From NCBI RefSeq assembly GCF_014646335.1, contig NZ_BMNG01000005.1, positions 245,515 through 309,514 on the forward strand: DNA of 64,000 nt. The letters are read 5' to 3'. The translations under genes and the position numbers were made by a program. Below are positions 41,278 to 49,524 of this stretch, one piece after another (the stretch's first letter is position 1; each line of letters begins with the position of its first letter). The stretch is from Streptomyces lasiicapitis. Lineage in GTDB: Bacteria; Actinomycetota; Actinomycetes; Streptomycetales; Streptomycetaceae. The notes under the pieces are model-generated. The model ran no database searches. It was not told where the DNA came from and worked only from the letters and a program-made list of their open reading frames with translations.

Positions 41278-42656
41278 GGGGAGTCCGGCTTGGTGGTGGA
41301 GGTGGCGTCCGGGGCGGAGTCGGGCGAGTGCGTGCCGGACGGCGCGGGCGCCCCGCCGGTGGCGTCCGGCCGGTCCTCCTCGGCCCACCGGGCGGCGAGC
41401 GCAGCCGCCTTGCGGGCGGCGTCCGCCACGGCTTGCGTCCCGCCCCCGCCTGCGGTGGCCTGCGCCGCCGCGTACCCCACGAGGAAGGTGGTCAGGGGCG
41501 CCGCGGGCCGGGCCACACCGTGCGCGGCGTCGCGGGCGAGGTCGAGCAGGATGCCGGTGTCGACGTCGAGCTCGATGCCCAGTTCGTCCTTGACTGCGGT
41601 AATCCATTCATCCAACACGTGCCCATGCTCCCTGATCCGCGCGCGGGCGGCGGCGATGTCGTCCCAGGTGTCGCAGTCGAACGCGGCGAGGGAGTCGGCG
41701 ACCCGCACCAGCTCGAGCCCCCCGACAAGCCGCCGCAACGAAAGCCCACTGAGCCCACGCACACCACCCGCACCACCTGACGAAGCACCCCGCCCACCGC
41801 CCGAACCCGCTGCCACCGCGCCCGGCAGCGCACCACCACCGCCCCTCGAACCGTCTGCCACCCCGCCCGACGGAGCACCGCCACCGCCGGAACTCGCTGC
41901 AGCCCCGTCCTTCGGGGCACCTCCACCCATCGAGTCGGCTACCGCCCCCTCCGGCGGAGCACCCCGGCTGCCCGCCGAACCCACGGCAGCCGCGTCCGGC
42001 AGGGCACCGCCACCACCCGAACCCACCGCAGTCCAGCCCGGCGAAGTACCGCCACCTCCCCCCGAACCCGCCGCCCCCACACCCTCCTCCGCCAGCTCCC
42101 CAAGCCCTCTCCGCAGCGCCGCGCTCCGGTACACCGCGACCAGCGGCTGGTCCCGGCCTTCGGGGTCGGTCAGGACCGCGCCGTCCGCGCCCTCGGCCGC
42201 ACACAGCGCCGCGACGAGACGGCGCACCGTCTGTTCCCGGAGAAACGGCAGGTCGGCGGAGAGCACCACGACAAGGTCGGCCCGGGTGAGGCGCAGCCCG
42301 GCGTCCAGCGCGGCCAGGGGCCCGCCGCCCACGGGCTCCTCGCGCGCCCACACCACGGGCCTCCCGGTGGGCCGGGGCTCCGCGACGACAACCGTCGTCC
42401 CCGCCCCGGCGCACGCCGCGAGCACCCGCTCAAGCAGGGCCCTGCCGCCCACCCGCACACCCGGCTTGTCCGCGCCACCGAGCCGCGCGGCCCGCCCGCC
42501 CGCGAGCACGACGGCGTCGAACGGGACAGCGGTGCCCACGGGGTCGACGGAACCGACGAAACCTACGGAATCGACAGGAGCGCCGGGGGCAGTGGGGTCA
42601 GTGGAGCCAACGTGGTCGGTGTCGGGGTCCGACGGCGGGGGCGGGGGCGCGGTCAT
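41274..42656 (-). CDS. MobA-like NTP transferase fused to a DUF6457-type domain, with Gly/Ser-rich insertion
   Basis: A 460-residue protein. After a Pro/Asp/Thr-rich start, the nucleotidyltransferase domain begins with V-L-A-G-G-R-A-A-R-L-G-G-A-D-K-P-G, the MobA-type loop, then L-S-A-D-L-P-F and R-D-Q-P-L-V-A-V-Y. A roughly 100-residue Gly/Ser/Ala-rich insertion precedes F-D-C-D-T-W-D-D-I, the end of the transferase fold. The last 90 residues (L-D-E-W-I-T-A-V-K-D-E-L-G-I) form the helical DUF6457 domain. It likely attaches GMP or CMP to molybdenum cofactor. It precedes moeA with a 4-nt overlap, making a cofactor operon. ATG at 42656 is the start that fits the conserved part. Confidence 0.85.
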   Translation of the reverse strand: MTAPPPPPSDPDTDHVGSTDPTAPGAPVDSVGFVGSVDPVGTAVPFDAVVLAGGRAARLGGADKPGVRVGGRALLERVLAACAGAGTTVVVAEPRPTGRPVVWAREEPVGGGPLAALDAGLRLTRADLVVVLSADLPFLREQTVRRLVAALCAAEGADGAVLTDPEGRDQPLVAVYRSAALRRGLGELAEEGVGAAGSGGGGGTSPGWTAVGSGGGGALPDAAAVGSAGSRGAPPEGAVADSMGGGAPKDGAAASSGGGGAPSGGVADGSRGGGGALPGAVAAGSGGGRGASSGGAGGVRGLSGLSLRRLVGGLELVRVADSLAAFDCDTWDDIAAARARIREHGHVLDEWITAVKDELGIELDVDTGILLDLARDAAHGVARPAAPLTTFLVGYAAAQATAGGGGTQAVADAARKAAALAARWAEEDRPDATGGAPAPSGTHSPDSAPDATSTTKPDSP

Positions 42657-42734
42657 CCCCCGAGTATGGGCGTGCGAGGGATCAACGCCACCCCCGTGGG
42701 GCGCCCCCGTGGCGCGCCCCACGAAGGCTCGGGC

Positions 42735-44330
42735 CTACACGGCCCGCAACAGCACCGCGGGCTGCTCCACGCAGTCGGCGACGAACCGCAGGAAACCGCC
42801 CGCCGTACCGCCGTCGCACACCCGGTGGTCGAAGGTGAGCGAGAGCTGGACGACCTGACGCACCGCCAACTCCCCTTGGTGCACCCATGGCTTGGGCACG
42901 ATCCTGCCGACGCCGAGCATCGCCGCCTCGGGGTGGTTGATGATCGGAGTGGAACCATCCACCCCGAACACGCCGTAATTGTTCAACGTGAACGTGGACC
43001 CCGTGAGTTCCCCCGGCGTCAACTTCCCCGTCCGCGCCGCCTCCGAGAGCCGGGCCAACTCGACGCTGAGCGACTCCGTGTCGCGGGCGTGCGCACCCTT
43101 CACGACGGGCACGACAAGCCCGCGGTCGGTCTGCGCGGCGAAGCCGAGGTGCACCTCGTCAAGCTGCACGACCTCGCGCGCGTCCATGTCCACGGTGGAG
43201 TTGAGCTCCGGGTAACGGGCGAGCGCGGCGGTGCAGACGCGGGCGAGGAGCGCGAGCAGCGAGACCTTCGGCCCGCCCGCCTCGTTCATCGCCCGACGCG
43301 CGGCCATCAGCTCCGTCGCGTCGGCGTCGACCCAGCACGTCGCGTCCGGTATCTCACGACGGCTGCGCGCCAACTTGTCGGCGACAGCGCCACGTACACC
43401 GCGCAGGGGAATCCGCGTCCCTCGTCCAGAAGCCCCGGTCGCCGCGGGCACCCCGGCCCCAGTCGCCACAGTCGCCCCAGGAGCCCCGAACGTCGCCCCG
43501 ATCCCCGGCACCACCGACCGCGCCGCGGCGGACGCCGACGCCGGCCCCGCGATCGGCGCGACCGCCGCCGCCGAGGCCCGCATGGCGTCCTCCACGTCGG
43601 CCCGCAGGATCAGACCGTCCGGCCCGGAACCCACCAACTCCCGCAGATCCAGCCCGTTCTCGCGCGCCAGCTTCCGCACGAGCGGGGAGATCACCGGAAC
43701 CGGACCGTCCCCGCGCGCGGGAAGCCCGTCCGGCAGGGAAGCAGAAGCCGCGTCAGCCCCGGCCCCGGAAGCGGGCAGAGCCCTCGAAGCAGCCGCCGCC
43801 CCAGCAGTGGCCGCCGCCCCGGCATGAGACCCGGCGCCAACACCGCCACCCGCGCCCGAAGCGCCCGCGCCCGCGCCGACACCCCCGCCCGCAGGCCGCA
43901 CCCTCCGCCGCCGAGCAGGCGCCGCCGCTGTGCCATACCCCACAAGCACGTTGCCCGAAGCCTCGTCACCACCGGCCCCGGACGCACCCGCGTCCACGGG
44001 CCGGGCGGCGGACGCACCGGCAGCCGGGGCGGACGACACACCGATGCCCGACGCAGAGGCAACGCCGTCCAGAGCGTCAGCAGACGTCCCCACGGCCACC
44101 GTCAACAACGGCGCCCCCACGGGCAGTTCCGTCCCCTCCTCGCCGAAGCGGGCCGTCACCACACCCCCGTACGGACACGGGACCTCGACCATCGCCTTGG
44201 CCGTCTCGACCTCGACGACCGGCTGGTCCACCTCGACGACGTCGCCGACCTGCACCAGCCAGCGGGTGATCTCCGCCTCCGTGAGCCCCTCGCCGAGGTC
44301 GGGCAGCTTGAACTCGAGGACCTGTGCCAT
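42735..44330 (-). CDS. bkdC: 2-oxoacid dehydrogenase E2 (dihydrolipoamide acyltransferase), second copy
   Basis: A 531-residue E2. Lipoyl domain about 3-78 with Lys45 in V-E-T-A-K-A-M; a long Ala/Gly linker (about 80-230); a subunit-binding domain (S-P-L-V-R-K-L-A-R-E-N-G-L-D); and a catalytic domain ending D-H502-R-V-C-D506-G. The linker is much longer than in the first copy. It overlaps the E1 beta stop by 1 nt. The operon carries a TetR operator candidate of the paa type, unlike the first copy, so its substrate may differ (see the findings). No E3 gene is present. Confidence 0.93.
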   Translation of the reverse strand: MAQVLEFKLPDLGEGLTEAEITRWLVQVGDVVEVDQPVVEVETAKAMVEVPCPYGGVVTARFGEEGTELPVGAPLLTVAVGTSADALDGVASASGIGVSSAPAAGASAARPVDAGASGAGGDEASGNVLVGYGTAAAPARRRRVRPAGGGVGAGAGASGAGGGVGAGSHAGAAATAGAAAASRALPASGAGADAASASLPDGLPARGDGPVPVISPLVRKLARENGLDLRELVGSGPDGLILRADVEDAMRASAAAVAPIAGPASASAAARSVVPGIGATFGAPGATVATGAGVPAATGASGRGTRIPLRGVRGAVADKLARSRREIPDATCWVDADATELMAARRAMNEAGGPKVSLLALLARVCTAALARYPELNSTVDMDAREVVQLDEVHLGFAAQTDRGLVVPVVKGAHARDTESLSVELARLSEAARTGKLTPGELTGSTFTLNNYGVFGVDGSTPIINHPEAAMLGVGRIVPKPWVHQGELAVRQVVQLSLTFDHRVCDGGTAGGFLRFVADCVEQPAVLLRAV

Positions 44331-45334
44331 CAGCTCTCCGCCTCCCACTGCAGCCGTGCCACCGCGTCCAGGATCCGGTCGACGCCGGGCAGGTGGTGCC
44401 GCTCCAGCATCGGCGGCGGATAAGGGATGTCGAGCCCGGCGACCCGGAGCACCGGCGCCTCCAGGTGGTGGAAGCACCGCTCCGAGACGCGGGCGGCGAT
44501 CTCCCCGCCGGGGCCGCCGAAGCCGCCCGACTCGTGCACCACGACCGCGCGACCCGTGCGCCGCACGGAAGCGGTCACCGTCTCGTCGTCGAAGGGCACC
44601 AGCGAGCGCAGGTCCACGACTTCGAGGTCCCAGCCCTCGGCCCGCGCCGCCTCGGCGGCCTCCAGGCAGACGGGCACGGACGGGCCGTACGTCAGAAGCG
44701 TGGCGCTGCGGCCCGCTCGCCGCACCACTGCCTTGCCGATGGGTTCAACGGCCGAGGGCGCGTCCGGGTTCCAGTCGGCCTTGGACCAGTACAGCCGCTT
44801 CGGCTCCAGGAAGACGACCGGGTCGTCGGAGGCGATGGAGGCACGCAGCAGGCCGTAGGCGTCGGCGACGGTGGCGGGCGTGACGACGTGCAGCCCCGGC
44901 GTCGCCATGTAGTACGCCTCGGAGGAGTCGCTGTGGTGCTCGACGCCGCCGATCCCGCCGCCGTACGGCACCCGGATGGTGATCGGCATCGGCATCCCGC
45001 CCCGGGTGCGGTTGCGCATCCGCGACACATGCGAGATCAACTGCTCGAAGGCGGGGTACGCGAACGCGTCGAACTGCATCTCGACGACGGGCCGCAGCCC
45101 GTACATCGCCATGCCGACCGCCGCCCCGAGGATGCCCGCCTCCGCGAGCGGGGTGTCCGTGCAGCGGTCGTCGCCGAACTCCTCGGCGAGCCCGTCGGTG
45201 ACCCGGAAGACCCCGCCGAGCGTGCCGACGTCCTCACCGAGGACGTGCACGGACGGATCGTCGGCCATCGCGTCGCGCAGCGCGCGTCCGAGCGCCTGCC
45301 CCATGGTGGCCGGTTTCACGGCGACAGTGGTCAT
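44330..45334 (-). CDS. bkdB: 2-oxoacid dehydrogenase E1 beta, second copy
   Basis: A 334-residue E1 beta. V-H-V-L-G-E-D-V-G-T-L-G-G-V-F and D-T-P-L-A-E-A-G-I-L-G match the first copy, and the active region has E-H-H-S-D-S-S-E-A-Y, versus S-E-S-P-E-S in the first. The ATG overlaps the E1 alpha stop by 4 nt. It pairs with E1 alpha in the heterotetramer that decarboxylates 2-oxo acids with thiamine diphosphate. The small active-site differences could reflect substrate preference, but that is inference. Confidence 0.94.
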   Translation of the reverse strand: MTTVAVKPATMGQALGRALRDAMADDPSVHVLGEDVGTLGGVFRVTDGLAEEFGDDRCTDTPLAEAGILGAAVGMAMYGLRPVVEMQFDAFAYPAFEQLISHVSRMRNRTRGGMPMPITIRVPYGGGIGGVEHHSDSSEAYYMATPGLHVVTPATVADAYGLLRASIASDDPVVFLEPKRLYWSKADWNPDAPSAVEPIGKAVVRRAGRSATLLTYGPSVPVCLEAAEAARAEGWDLEVVDLRSLVPFDDETVTASVRRTGRAVVVHESGGFGGPGGEIAARVSERCFHHLEAPVLRVAGLDIPYPPPMLERHHLPGVDRILDAVARLQWEAES

Positions 45335-46494
45335 CGGGCCGCTCCGTCCGTCTGACCGGCGCCGCCGTCGGACTCGTTCTCGGCCTCCAGCTCGGCCCGC
45401 AACTGGGCCGCCTGCTCGCGCAGTTGGGAGGTCTGCTCGGCGTACACGTGCGCGAACAGGTCCATGGGGTCGAGGGCGGGGTCCCGGTTCATGCGCTCCC
45501 GCAGATCGGCGGCCATCGCTTCGGCGTCCTCGCGCACCGCGCTCCTGCGGTCCTCGTCGAGCAGCCCGCGCGCGGTGAGCTCGCGCTCCACGAGCAGCAC
45601 CGGGTCGTGGTCGCGCCAGGCCTCGACCTCGGCGTCCTGGCGGTAGCGCGTGGCGTCGTCGGCGTTCGTGTGCGCCTCCATCCGGTACGTCACGGCCTCG
45701 ACGAGCGTGGGGCCGCCGCCCTCACGCGCGCGGCGCACCGCTTCGGAGAGCACCTCGTGCACCGCGACCGCGTCGTTGCCGTCGACCAGGCGGCCCGGCA
45801 TTCCGTACCCGACGGCCTTGTGGGCCAGGGACGGTGCGGCCGTCTGCTTGGCGAGCGGCACGGAGATCGCGAAGCCGTTGTTCTGTACGAAGAAGACCAC
45901 CGGCGCCTGCCAGACGGCGGCGAAGTTGAGCGCCTCGTGGAAGTCGCCCTCGCTGGTGCCGCCGTCGCCGACCATGGCGAGCGCGACCACGTCGTCGCCC
46001 TTGAGGCGCGCGGCGTGCGCGAGGCCCACGGCATGCGGGAGCTGGGTGGCAAGGGGGGTGCTCAAGGGGGCTATGCGGTGCTCGCGCGGGTCGTACCCGG
46101 TGTGCCAGTCGCCGCGCAGCAGCGTGAGGGCCGCCACCGGGTCCAGGCCGCGGGCGACCGCCGCGAGGGTGTCGCGATAGCTGGGAAACAGCCAATCCTG
46201 CGCGCGCAGGGCCAGCGCGGCGGCGATCTCGCACGCCTCCTGGCCGGTGCTCGACGGATAGACCGCGAGCCTCCCCTGCTTGGTGAGAGCGGTCGCCTGC
46301 GTGTTGTAACGGCGGCCGCGCACCAGCTCGCCATGGAGGCGCAGGAGCAGCTCCTGGTCCGCCTTGCGGGCGGCCTCGGTGCCGAGCACGCGATACGGCT
46401 CCACGTCCGGCAGCAGCGGCGCGGGGTCGGTCCTGAGCTGCCATGCGGGGGGCGGGGCGGGCCGGTAGGCGCCCCGCTGCTCCATGACCGTCAT
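45331..46494 (-). CDS. bkdA: 2-oxoacid dehydrogenase E1 alpha, second copy
   Basis: A 387-residue E1 alpha. Thiamine diphosphate motif: G-D-G-G-T-S-E-G-D-F-H-E-A-L-N-F followed by V-Q-N-N; phosphorylation-loop region Y-R-M-E-A-H-T-N-A-D-D. AGGAGGTG precedes the ATG at 46494. It lacks the Lys/Ala-rich head of the first copy. First gene of its operon, divergent from the Lrp-type regulator gene across 191 bp that carry a paa-type operator (46571-46584) and a large inverted repeat (46614-46645). Confidence 0.94.
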   Translation of the reverse strand: MTVMEQRGAYRPAPPPAWQLRTDPAPLLPDVEPYRVLGTEAARKADQELLLRLHGELVRGRRYNTQATALTKQGRLAVYPSSTGQEACEIAAALALRAQDWLFPSYRDTLAAVARGLDPVAALTLLRGDWHTGYDPREHRIAPLSTPLATQLPHAVGLAHAARLKGDDVVALAMVGDGGTSEGDFHEALNFAAVWQAPVVFFVQNNGFAISVPLAKQTAAPSLAHKAVGYGMPGRLVDGNDAVAVHEVLSEAVRRAREGGGPTLVEAVTYRMEAHTNADDATRYRQDAEVEAWRDHDPVLLVERELTARGLLDEDRRSAVREDAEAMAADLRERMNRDPALDPMDLFAHVYAEQTSQLREQAAQLRAELEAENESDGGAGQTDGAAR

Positions 46495-46570
46495 GACGGC
46501 ACCTCCTGGGGGGAAGCGATCTCCTCGTGGGAGCGGCAACAGAGGCACGCCGGTGTGATGCGCCTCACCT

Positions 46571-46584
46571 ACCGATTGTTCGGT
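46571..46584. promoter_or_regulatory. Candidate PaaR-type operator before the second bkd operon
   Basis: ACCGATTGTTCGGT matches the ACCGNNCGNNCGGT pattern seen at both paa promoters except for the centre (TG instead of CG). It lies 77 bp upstream of the second bkdA start. Confidence 0.55.
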
Positions 46585-46613
46585 CGTCGGCACATTTTGG
46601 CTACAGGCACCTC

Positions 46614-46645
46614 CAGGCTGTGGACAAACGGTTCTCCACAGCCTG
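46614..46645. promoter_or_regulatory. Large inverted repeat containing DnaA-box-like 9-mers
   Basis: CAGGCTGTGGA and TCCACAGCCTG form a perfect 11-bp inverted repeat with a 10-nt spacer. The left arm includes TGTGGACAA (46619-46627), the exact complement of the Streptomyces DnaA box TTGTCCACA, and the right contains TTCTCCACA, one mismatch. It sits upstream of both the second bkd operon and the Lrp-type gene, so it is not a terminator. It may bind the Lrp-type protein, DnaA, or both. Confidence 0.5.
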
Positions 46646-46685
46646 AGATGAACGCAGTACGTCCATGGTAAGGAGGCGGGGGGAC

Positions 46686-47186
46686 ATGGCACCTGAACGA
46701 ATGGCCGAAGGGAACGAGGCGGGCCGTCCGGAACCACAGCCGCGCCCGCTCGACCCCATCGACCGCGACATCCTGCAGATACTGCACACGGACGGTCGCG
46801 CGTCGATACGCGCCGTGGCCGAACGTGTGCACGTCTCGCGGGCCAACGCCTACGCGCGGATCAACCGCCTCATCGACGACGGCGTGATCCGCGGCTTCGG
46901 CGCCCGCATCAACCACGAACGGGCCGGCCAGGGCGCGTCCGCGTACATCACCCTGAAGATCGTCCAGAACACCTGGCGTACGGTCCGCGAGCAGTTGCGG
47001 ACCCTGCCGGGCGCGTCCCACATCGCGCTGGTCAGCGGCGACTTCGACGTACTGCTCCTGGTGCACACACCGGACAACCGCGCGCTGCGCGAGCTGGTGC
47101 TCACCCGCCTCCAGGCCATGCCCGAGGTCCTCAGCACGCGCACGCTGCTGGTCTTCGAGGAGGACGACCTGGAGGTGGAGGGCTAG
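46686..47186 (+). CDS. bkdR: Lrp/AsnC-family regulator (BkdR-like)
   Basis: A 166-residue Lrp-type regulator. The N-terminal winged helix (about 18-62) has D-P-I-D-R-D-I-L-Q-I-L-H-T-D-G-R-A and V-S-R-A-N-A-Y-A-R-I-N-R-L. The C-terminal RAM domain starts near 78 and has the usual S-G-D-F-D-V-L-L-L-V. AAGGAGG lies 9 nt before the ATG at 46686. The gene is divergent from the second bkd operon, the position known for BkdR in other streptomycetes, so it likely senses branched-chain amino acids or 2-oxo acids. Its stop codon overlaps that of the convergent TetR gene in the sequence CTAG. Confidence 0.88.
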   Translation: MAPERMAEGNEAGRPEPQPRPLDPIDRDILQILHTDGRASIRAVAERVHVSRANAYARINRLIDDGVIRGFGARINHERAGQGASAYITLKIVQNTWRTVREQLRTLPGASHIALVSGDFDVLLLVHTPDNRALRELVLTRLQAMPEVLSTRTLLVFEEDDLEVEG

Positions 47187-47809
47187 AGCGTGTCGGGCTG
47201 GAGGTCCGCGACAGCGGGCAGGCCGTCCGCACGGAGGCCTGAGAACGCCAACTGCACGACTGCGTCGGCGACTTGCGCGCCATTGGCCGCGTTGCGGGCC
47301 TCCGGGCGGTACCACTCCACAATGGAATTGATCATTCCGAAGAGCAGCCGGGTGGCGAGCCGCAGCTCGATGTCCGAGCGCAGGTCGCCGTCCGCGACGG
47401 CCTCCTTGAGCAGCTCGGCGACCTCGTGGTCGAACTCCCTGCGCCGCTCGAGCGCCCACCGCTCGGTGTCCGTGTTGCCGCGCACGCGCAGCAGCAGCGT
47501 CACATAGGGCAGCTCGGCGACCAGGACCTCGACGGTGCGGCGCGTGACGTACTCCAGGCGCCGCACCGCGCTGCCCACGCGCGCGTGCTCCTCGGCGAGG
47601 ATCCCGAAGAGGCCGTCGAGCGCCCGGCTCACCGCGCGGCGCAGCAGCTCCTCCTTGCCCGCCACATGGTGGTAGATCGACGACTTGGAGATGCCGGCCG
47701 CCTTGGAGAGGTGCTCCATGGAGGTGCCGTCGTAGCCGCGCTCGTTGAAGACCCGCACGGCGACGTCGAGGAGGGTCTCCGGGGTGTAGGTGTCACGCCG
47801 GGCGTTCAT
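47183..47809 (-). CDS. TetR-family regulator of phenylacetate genes (PaaR-like)
   Basis: A 208-residue TetR protein. The DNA-binding domain (about 8-55) contains G-T-S-M-E-H-L-S-K-A-A-G-I-S-K-S-S-I-Y-H-H-V-A-G-K-E-E-L. The ATG overlaps the stop of the 3-hydroxyacyl-CoA dehydrogenase gene by 4 nt. Sites of the form ACCGNNCGNNCGGT, the pattern I recall for corynebacterial PaaR, lie before paaN/paaH-tetR, before paaABCDE and, in a weaker form, before the second bkd operon. The likely inducer is phenylacetyl-CoA. The function is inferred from operon position and sites, since the ligand domain alone does not show it. Confidence 0.85.
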   Translation of the reverse strand: MNARRDTYTPETLLDVAVRVFNERGYDGTSMEHLSKAAGISKSSIYHHVAGKEELLRRAVSRALDGLFGILAEEHARVGSAVRRLEYVTRRTVEVLVAELPYVTLLLRVRGNTDTERWALERRREFDHEVAELLKEAVADGDLRSDIELRLATRLLFGMINSIVEWYRPEARNAANGAQVADAVVQLAFSGLRADGLPAVADLQPDTL

Positions 47810-49329
47810 GCGTGGTCCTCCTTCGCGGCGGCGGCGCGCAGCCCCTGGGAGGCCGCGTAGCGCCCCGTGGGGTACTCGTCGTGCAGGTGGTCCAGGGCCT
47901 CGGTCACCCAGCACAGGCCGAGGTCCGCACCCCAGGAGAGCGGTCCGCGCGGGTAGTTGACGCCCAGGCGCATCGCGGTGTCGATGTCGTCCGCGTCGGC
48001 CACGCCCCGGGCGACGGCGTCGTGGGCGAAGTCCACGAGCATCGCGACCGTACGGGCCACGATCATCCCCGGGGTGGCGCGTACGACGCTGACCCGCTTG
48101 CCGAGCGCCTGGAAGAGGCCCACCGCCGAGCCGAGCGCCTCCTGGCTCACGCGGGCCGCCGGGGCGAGGGCGATCCTGGTGGCCGTCCCGTAGTCCAGCG
48201 CCAGGTCGAACTGGATCGTGGGCTGCGCCGCGGTGTCGGGGGACGAGCCGTCGGCCAGGGCGAGACGCGTGCCGCCGGGCAGCTCGATCCAGCCCGGGAA
48301 GTCCGGGTGCCCGGAGTCACCGGGCTGCCCGCGTTCCACGCGTACGCCCGCGGCCTCGATGAGCGGGATGAGCGCGGCGGCCTGGAAGAGCTCGCCGTGC
48401 AGGGTGACGGACCGGGGCGCCGCCTGGGGCTCGGCGGTGTGGGGTTCGGCCTTCTCGGCGCCGTCCCCGTACGCGTACCAGCCCTGGCCCGACTTGCGGC
48501 CCAGGCGGCGGGATTCGACGAGGCGTCGCTGGGCGAGGGACGGCGTGAACTTGGGGTCCTGGAAGAAGGACTCCCACACCGAGCGCGTGACGGCTTCGTT
48601 GACGTCCTGGCCGATGAGGTCCGTGAGCTCGAAGGGGCCCATCCTGAAGCCGCCGCACTCGCGCAGGACCGCGTCGATCGTCGCGGGGTCGGCGGCCCGC
48701 TCCTCGTGCACGCGCAGCGCCTCGGCGTAGAAGGGCCGGGCTATGCGGTTGACGATGAAGCCGGGGGTGTCGGCGCAGCGCACCGGGGTCTTCCCCCAGG
48801 CCTTCGCGGTGTCGTACGCGCGCGTGGCCGCCGTTTCGTCCGTGGCGAAGCCGCTGACGACCTCCACCAGGGGCAGCAGGGGCGCGGGATTGAAGAAGTG
48901 CAGCCCCACGAAGCGCCCCGGGTGCTTCAAGGCGCCCCCGACGGCGGTCACGGACAGGGACGAGGTGTTCGTGGCGAGCAGACAGCCGTCGCCGACGACC
49001 TCCTCCAGGTCCTGGAACAGGCGCTGTTTGACGTCCAGTTGCTCCAGGACCGCCTCGACGACGAGCTCGCACCCGGACAGCTCGGCGAGGCTCTCGACGG
49101 CCCGCAGGCGGCCCGCGGCGGCGTCACGGGCGGCCGCGTCGACGCGGCCCTTCTCCACGAGGCGGTCCAGGCGTGCGGTGATCGCGGCGGCCGCCGTCTT
49201 CGCGAAGCCGGGCGCGGCGTCGTACAGCCGCACGGGGTGGCCCGCCACCAGCGCGACCTGGGCGATGCCCTGGCCCATGGTGCCGGTGCCGACCACGGCA
49301 ACGGGGCTGCTGAGATCGAGTGCTGTCAT
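47806..49329 (-). CDS. paaH: 3-hydroxyacyl-CoA dehydrogenase (PaaH-like)
   Basis: A 507-residue NAD-dependent dehydrogenase. The N-terminal Rossmann motif is V-G-T-G-T-M-G-Q-G. The catalytic region has G-L-H-F-F-N-P-A-P-L-L-P-L-V-E-V (His) and later T-P-G-F-I-V-N-R-I-A-R-P-F-Y. The C-terminal half carries a second dehydrogenase-type domain (L-G-V-N-Y-P-R-G-P-L-S-W), as in PaaH/PaaC of phenylacetate catabolism. It oxidises the 3-hydroxyadipyl-CoA intermediate. The gene is divergent from paaN and co-transcribed with the TetR gene. The family is certain; the paa role comes from context. Confidence 0.9.
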   Translation of the reverse strand: MTALDLSSPVAVVGTGTMGQGIAQVALVAGHPVRLYDAAPGFAKTAAAAITARLDRLVEKGRVDAAARDAAAGRLRAVESLAELSGCELVVEAVLEQLDVKQRLFQDLEEVVGDGCLLATNTSSLSVTAVGGALKHPGRFVGLHFFNPAPLLPLVEVVSGFATDETAATRAYDTAKAWGKTPVRCADTPGFIVNRIARPFYAEALRVHEERAADPATIDAVLRECGGFRMGPFELTDLIGQDVNEAVTRSVWESFFQDPKFTPSLAQRRLVESRRLGRKSGQGWYAYGDGAEKAEPHTAEPQAAPRSVTLHGELFQAAALIPLIEAAGVRVERGQPGDSGHPDFPGWIELPGGTRLALADGSSPDTAAQPTIQFDLALDYGTATRIALAPAARVSQEALGSAVGLFQALGKRVSVVRATPGMIVARTVAMLVDFAHDAVARGVADADDIDTAMRLGVNYPRGPLSWGADLGLCWVTEALDHLHDEYPTGRYAASQGLRAAAAKEDHA

Positions 49330-49416
49330 GCTCGCGATCCTCCCGCACAGGGGTCTCGGCCAGGGGCTCGGGGTGGCCGGAGGGGAGGTTTTCCACAGGT
49401 TCGGCAGACCCCCTTG

Positions 49417-49436
49417 TACCGACCGATCGTTCGGTT
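49417..49436. promoter_or_regulatory. PaaR-type operator between paaH-tetR and paaN
   Basis: TACCGACCGATCGTTCGGTT contains ACCGATCGTTCGGT and is the exact reverse complement of 54432-54451. It lies in the 195-bp divergent gap, about 90 bp from each start, so one site can control both units, including the regulator's own gene. Confidence 0.72.
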
Positions 49437-49524
49437 ACTCTAGCTCTGTCCAGCCGTTCCCGCACAGTCCCTGCCCAGCTCGCCGGCTCGAAGGAGAGCT
49501 GGCTCGACGAGGAGTTGGTCCCTC

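Noticed and set aside
39025..42858. Very long plus-strand open frame (over 1,200 codons) antisense to moeA, the mobA-like gene and bkdC
   Set aside because: Its product is low-complexity Gly/Arg/Val repeats caused by GC-rich third positions of the real minus-strand genes; no domain, and it spans three genuine genes.
46614..46645. Transcription terminator
   Set aside because: The inverted repeat is upstream of two divergent genes and not at the end of either transcript.
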